From: Micromonospora sp. Llam0
Lineage (GTDB): Bacteria; Actinomycetota; Actinomycetes; Mycobacteriales; Micromonosporaceae
Direction: 5' to 3'
Assembly (NCBI RefSeq): GCF_003751085.1
Contig: NZ_RJJY01000001.1
Coordinates: forward strand, 3,844,001-3,908,000
Length of the DNA stretch: 64,000 bases
The position numbers and the translations under genes were made by a program. The notes beneath the pieces are model-generated. The model saw only the letters and a list, made by a program, of their open reading frames with translations, did no database searches and had not been told where the DNA came from. Below, piece by piece: positions 60,450-64,000 of the stretch (position 1 is its first letter; each line of letters begins with the position of its first letter).

Positions 60450-61196
60450 ATGCGGTGGACGGTCCAACCGCCTTTCGTCCGCCTGCGGCTCCGCCGCGGC
60501 GCGCTGCGCTACGCCAGGCACGGCTGGCCGGTGACGCCAGGGGCGTACCTGTACCAGGGGCGCTTCCGGTGCGACCGCCCCGGCTGTCCCACCACGGGCT
60601 GCCACCCGGCGTTACAGCACTGGCAACGGGACGCCAGCGACCAGCGCGACCAGGTCGGCTCGTGGTGGCGCCAGCAGCCGCACACCGTCCTGCTGGCCAC
60701 CGGACACGCGTTCGACGTGCTCGACGTGCCGGCCCGGCTCGGCCTGCGGACGCTGTGCACGCTACGGCTGCGCGGCGGTGCCGCAGCACCCGGCCGGGGC
60801 CAGCTGCGCGGGCCGGTCGCGGTCACCCCGACCGGGCGGTGGATGTTCCTGGTACGCCCGGGTGACGCGCTGCGCCCGGAGCTGGCCGATTCGCTGGACG
60901 TCATCCAGCACGGGTCGGGTTCCTGGATTCCCGCCCCACCGACGGTGCTCCCGCAGGGGCCGGTCCGCTGGGCGGTCGATCCGGACGAGGTCGGCTGGCG
61001 GCTACCTGACTCGTACGCCGTACAGCGGATCATCGTCGACGCCCGGGAAACCGCCGCCGCGCCACCACGGCTGCCGCAGCCCCGCAGCGCGCCGGTCGGG
61101 CCGCTGCCGGGTGCCGTACCGCTCACCGTCCCGCTCGCTCCGGCGGCCACGGTCTTCGTCCCCCGGCAGACGTCCACCCTGCGCCGGGCGTTGTGA
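60450..61196 (+). CDS. Prim-pol-like protein (bifunctional DNA primase/polymerase, N-terminal)
   Basis: 248 residues, ATG at 60450, GGAGGA 7 bases upstream. ALRYARHGWPVTPGAYLYQGRFRCDRPGCPTTGCHPALQHW contains the CxxxGCHP pattern of the domain; FDVLDVPARLGLRTLCTLRLRGG and VAVTPTGRWMFLVRPGDALRPELA are further elements. Some of these proteins serve as plasmid primases, others have become regulatory. The Cys cluster may bind zinc. Divergent from the regulator. Confidence 0.75.
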   Translation: MRWTVQPPFVRLRLRRGALRYARHGWPVTPGAYLYQGRFRCDRPGCPTTGCHPALQHWQRDASDQRDQVGSWWRQQPHTVLLATGHAFDVLDVPARLGLRTLCTLRLRGGAAAPGRGQLRGPVAVTPTGRWMFLVRPGDALRPELADSLDVIQHGSGSWIPAPPTVLPQGPVRWAVDPDEVGWRLPDSYAVQRIIVDARETAAAPPRLPQPRSAPVGPLPGAVPLTVPLAPAATVFVPRQTSTLRRAL

Positions 61197-61475
61197 CCTG
61201 CCCAGAGGTCACCTGCGGGTGACTCCACCGGCCCGGGGGCTCACCCGGGTAGGCGGATCTTCCCGGCTGCCGCCGGTCCGGGACCCTCAGGTCCCGGGCC
61301 GGCGGCCGTCCTGTTTGCCGGTTGAGGCGCAAGCTGCGGGACCGGGCTGCGTGAGCGGCGGGCGATTGGGTAATGCCCCGATGGCCGTTTGCTACGCGCC
61401 GTTCGGTACTGATTTGCGTTACCGCGCCTCGCCACCACGGCACAGCCGTCGGGACGTTCGGAGGGAAGGCACGCC

Positions 61476-61727
61476 ATGCTCAGCAGGGAGGATCAACGCC
61501 GGTTCGACCAGATCGCCCGCCATCTGCGGACGACCGATCCGGACTTCGTCGCCCGCCTGGGCGATCAGGCCGCCAACCGGCGGAACCGGGCGGCGATCAT
61601 CGCCAGTGTGCTGCTCTGGGCGGTGGTGCCGCTGCTCGCCCTGTTCGGCGGCTGGATCGCCGCGTCGATCTGCACGGTGGCACTCACCGCCGCCGGTCTC
61701 CTCGCGCTACGGGCCCGCCGCTGGTAG
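61476..61727 (+). CDS. DUF3040 small membrane protein
   Basis: 83 residues, ATG at 61476 with AGGGAGG. MLSREDQRRFDQIARHLRTTDPDFVARLG is the conserved DUF3040 start, followed by two hydrophobic helices (AAIIASVLLWAVVPLLALFGGW, ICTVALTAAGLLAL). Unknown function, common in actinobacteria. Confidence 0.9.
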   Translation: MLSREDQRRFDQIARHLRTTDPDFVARLGDQAANRRNRAAIIASVLLWAVVPLLALFGGWIAASICTVALTAAGLLALRARRW

Positions 61728-61787
61728 CCGCGTCGGTTGTCGGCAGCCGGCAGAGCAGCGCCGCACCGGCCGCGCCGGCAGCCCGCG

Positions 61788-62699
61788 TCAGTCGTCGGCC
61801 GGCGCGGGTTCGGCGAACCGTCGGTAGGCCCGGCCCAGCACCGTCGCCAGGCCCGGGCCGCCGATCGCCGGTGACGGCGCACCGAGCTGGCGCAGCAGCA
61901 GGTCGGCGCGGGCCGGCAGGACCGGCTCGCGGTCCGGCAGCGGTACCGGCGCACGCCAGAATCCGGTGTCCGACGCGGCGCCGGGTTCGGACAGGCCGGC
62001 CAGCGCCGGGCCGGCACCGACCGGGGACGTCACCGGCTGCGCATCGGAGTCGGTGGACGGCGAGACAGCGTCGACGGACGGCGAGACAGCGTCGACGGAC
62101 GGCGCACCGTCACCGCCACGGGCGAGCCGCAGCTGACGCAGCAGGGTGGCCCGGTCCCGTCCCCGCCAGTGCAAGATCTGGAACGGGTCGGCGTCGAACT
62201 CCTCGGCGAGCAGGTAGCAGGTGGCGGCCAGATGTTTGCACGGCACCGCCGCATCGGGGCAGCTGCAGCTCATCGCCAGCTCGTCGACCCCGGCCGGGAA
62301 AAGTGGTGCCCCGGCGGCGACGAACACCTGCTCCAGCTCTGGCGGCAGGTCGCCGGCTAGCAGCCGGGCACTGTACAGCGCCTGGCCGGCCAGGGTGCCT
62401 TCGATCCGCCGCCACACCGCGTCGCCGTAGCGCCGCAGCCCGATCCGCGCCTGGTACGGCCGGGGCCGGGAGCCCTGCACCTGGGCGGTCACCATGCCGG
62501 GTGCCACGGTCAGGGCGAGCACCTGCCCGGCTCGGGCGTAGGAGCGGCCCCGGGTCAGCCGGGTGCCCAACGCGAACGACTCCAGCACGTCGATGAAGCG
62601 GCGCGACCACCAGGACTGCCCGATCGCGCCCCGGGTGCTGCGGGCGCGCAGCCCGCCGTCGACCCGCCGGGGCCGGCCGTAGTCTTCGAACCGGCTCAT
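61788..62699 (-). CDS. SWIM zinc-finger protein
   Basis: 303 residues, ATG at 62699 overlapping the helicase stop (ATGA). SCSCPDAAVPCKHLAATCYLLAEEFD is the SWIM C-x-C-x(n)-C-x-H motif. The N-terminal part (SWWSRRFIDVLESFALGTRLTRGRSYARAGQV) resembles the SWIM-DEAD partner. A 21-bp in-frame duplication (about 62053-62100) gives SVDAVSPSVDAVSPSTDSD. Probably works with the adjacent SNF2 helicase in DNA repair or mobility. Confidence 0.9.
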   Translation of the reverse strand: MSRFEDYGRPRRVDGGLRARSTRGAIGQSWWSRRFIDVLESFALGTRLTRGRSYARAGQVLALTVAPGMVTAQVQGSRPRPYQARIGLRRYGDAVWRRIEGTLAGQALYSARLLAGDLPPELEQVFVAAGAPLFPAGVDELAMSCSCPDAAVPCKHLAATCYLLAEEFDADPFQILHWRGRDRATLLRQLRLARGGDGAPSVDAVSPSVDAVSPSTDSDAQPVTSPVGAGPALAGLSEPGAASDTGFWRAPVPLPDREPVLPARADLLLRQLGAPSPAIGGPGLATVLGRAYRRFAEPAPADD

Positions 62700-64000
62700 T
62701 CGACCACCGCCCCGGCCTCCAACGTGAACAGCTCCCGCAGCTGCGCGGTCGACAGCTCGGTCAGCCACTGCTCACCGCTACCGACGACGGTCGCGGCGAG
62801 GCCACGCTTGTCCGCCACCATCGCCGCGATCTTCTCCTCCACCGTGCCGGCGCAGACGAACTTGCGGACCTGCACCGCCCGCCGCTGGCCGATTCGGAAC
62901 GCCCGGTCGGTGGCCTGGTCCTCCACCGCCGGGTTCCACCACCGGTCCACATGCACCACGTGGTTGGCGGCGGTCAGGGTCAGCCCGGTGCCGCCGGCCT
63001 TCAACGACAGGACGAACAGCGGCGGCCCGGCCCGCCCGTGGCCGTCGGCGTGGCCGCCGGCCTGGAACCGGGCCACCAGGCCGTCGCGGTCCGCCTTGGC
63101 CAGACCGCCGTGCAGGAACAGCACTTCCCGGCCGGTGTACGCCGACAGGTACCCGCGCAGCATCGCGCCGAACTCGGCGTACTGGGTGAACAGCAGCGCC
63201 TTCTCCCCCGCCGCCAGCACCTCGTCGAGGATCCCGGTGAGCCGGTCGAGTTTGCCGGAACGCCCGGTCAGGTGCGAGCCGTCGCGCAGGAACTGCGCCG
63301 GGTGGTTGCAGATCTGCTTGAGCTTGGTCATGGTGGCCAGCACCAGGCCGCGCCGTTCGACGCCGTCGCTGGTCTCGATCCGGCCCAGCATGTCGTCGAC
63401 CACCGCCTGGTAGAGCGACGCCTGTTCGGCGGTGAGGTGGCACAGCACCTCCATCTCCAGCTTCTCCGGCAGGTCGGAGATGATCGACGTGTCGGTCTTG
63501 AGCCGGCGCAGCACGAACGGGCCGGTGATCCGGCGCAGCCGCCCGGCGGCGTCGGCGTCGCCGTGGCGTTCCACCGGTTCGGCGTACCGGCGGCGGAAGC
63601 TGGCCGCGCCGCCGAGCAGCCCCGGATTCGCGAACTCCATGATCGACCACAGGTCGGCGAGGCGGTTCTCCACCGGCGTACCGGTGATCGCGACCCGGTG
63701 CCGGGCGGGCAGCGACCGGACCGCGACGGCCTGCCGGGTCGCCGCGTTCTTGATCGCCTGCGCCTCGTCGACCATGATCCGGTGCCAGCCGACCTCGGCC
63801 AGGTCGGCGGCGTCCCGGGCGGCCACCGCGTAGGTGGTGACCACCAGGCGGGCGTCGGTCACCGCAGCGGCGAATTCCGCGCCCCGTGGCCGGTCTGCGC
63901 CGTGGTGCACGTGCACGGTCAGCTCCGGCACGAACCGGGCCGCCTCCCGCTGCCAGTTGCCGACCAGTGACATCGGACAGACCAGCAGGGTCGGTCCGGC
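62696..64000 (-). CDS. SNF2-family helicase, C-terminal part
   Basis: Open to the window end; 434 residues visible and the N-terminus with Walker A is beyond 64000. DEAQAIKN (Walker B variant), VAITGTPVENRL (motif III region), FTQYAEFGAMLRGYLS, LSLKAGGTGLTLTAANHVVHVDRWWNPAVEDQATDRAFRIGQ (motifs V-VI) are present. ATGA overlap with the SWIM gene, as in other actinobacteria. A chromatin-type remodeller/translocase with a repair role is likely. Confidence 0.93.
   Translation of the reverse strand, partial: AGPTLLVCPMSLVGNWQREAARFVPELTVHVHHGADRPRGAEFAAAVTDARLVVTTYAVAARDAADLAEVGWHRIMVDEAQAIKNAATRQAVAVRSLPARHRVAITGTPVENRLADLWSIMEFANPGLLGGAASFRRRYAEPVERHGDADAAGRLRRITGPFVLRRLKTDTSIISDLPEKLEMEVLCHLTAEQASLYQAVVDDMLGRIETSDGVERRGLVLATMTKLKQICNHPAQFLRDGSHLTGRSGKLDRLTGILDEVLAAGEKALLFTQYAEFGAMLRGYLSAYTGREVLFLHGGLAKADRDGLVARFQAGGHADGHGRAGPPLFVLSLKAGGTGLTLTAANHVVHVDRWWNPAVEDQATDRAFRIGQRRAVQVRKFVCAGTVEEKIAAMVADKRGLAATVVGSGEQWLTELSTAQLRELFTLEAGAVVE

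Overview
The window is high-GC actinobacterial DNA, most likely from a Micromonosporaceae member (Micromonospora or a close relative). The evidence is the glnE/glnA2 neighbourhood, the fused RNase HI-phosphatase gene, F420-linked enzymes, XRE-DUF5753/DUF397 regulator pairs, frequent GTG/TTG starts and very strong GC3 bias. No tRNA or rRNA was seen; the one structural RNA gene is rnpB (RNase P RNA).

Layout. 0-11.2 kb is core metabolism and housekeeping: the 5' end of glnE, a glutamine-amidotransferase-like protein that lacks its nucleophile, an S66 carboxypeptidase, a secreted protein, DUF350, glnA2, nadE, panB, an F420 oxidoreductase, a frameshifted RNB ribonuclease and an H1-like Lys/Ala-rich protein. 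11.3-18.7 kb is a galactoside-utilisation locus: a LacI regulator on the plus strand and an ABC transporter plus GH42 beta-galactosidase operon on the minus strand. TGTTTGCGCAAACA-type palindromes in front of both transcription units make this a self-contained regulon. 18.7-27.6 kb holds a STAND/TPR regulator, a metal P-type ATPase abutting a broken gene, a lipoprotein, and an amidohydrolase/Atu4866-domain pair divergent from an XRE regulator.

27.8-38.9 kb is an accessory region of small genes. It has a four-gene DivIVA-containing cluster, an XRE-DUF5753 regulator with two intact and one truncated DUF397 partner, an AT-richer P-loop ATPase inserted at the truncation, a second XRE regulator divergent from a hexapeptide acyltransferase/acyl-CoA dehydrogenase-like pair, and two closely similar Nudix genes flanking a DUF1801 protein and a hydrolase.

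39.5-53.5 kb is a complete actinomycete integrative and conjugative element (AICE) of about 13.9 kb: int, xis, RepSA-like rep, spread gene, FtsK/TraB-like translocase, a GntR (KorSA-like) regulator with three operators, a HAD phosphatase and cargo. It is bounded by 45-bp near-identical direct repeats that correspond to the 3' end of rnpB, so it is integrated in the RNase P RNA gene and restores the RNA's 3' terminus. Short CAGGGCGTC repeats near both ends look like arm-type recombinase sites. An IS4-family element with exact 10-bp target duplications interrupts a small gene inside the AICE; removing it restores an open frame.

54-64 kb returns to chromosomal genes: a TauE-type transporter, an RNase HI/phosphatase - zinc-ribbon - Nif3-like operon, a flavoprotein, a TPR regulator, a prim-pol-like protein, DUF3040, and a SWIM-domain protein coupled to an SNF2-family helicase that runs off the window.
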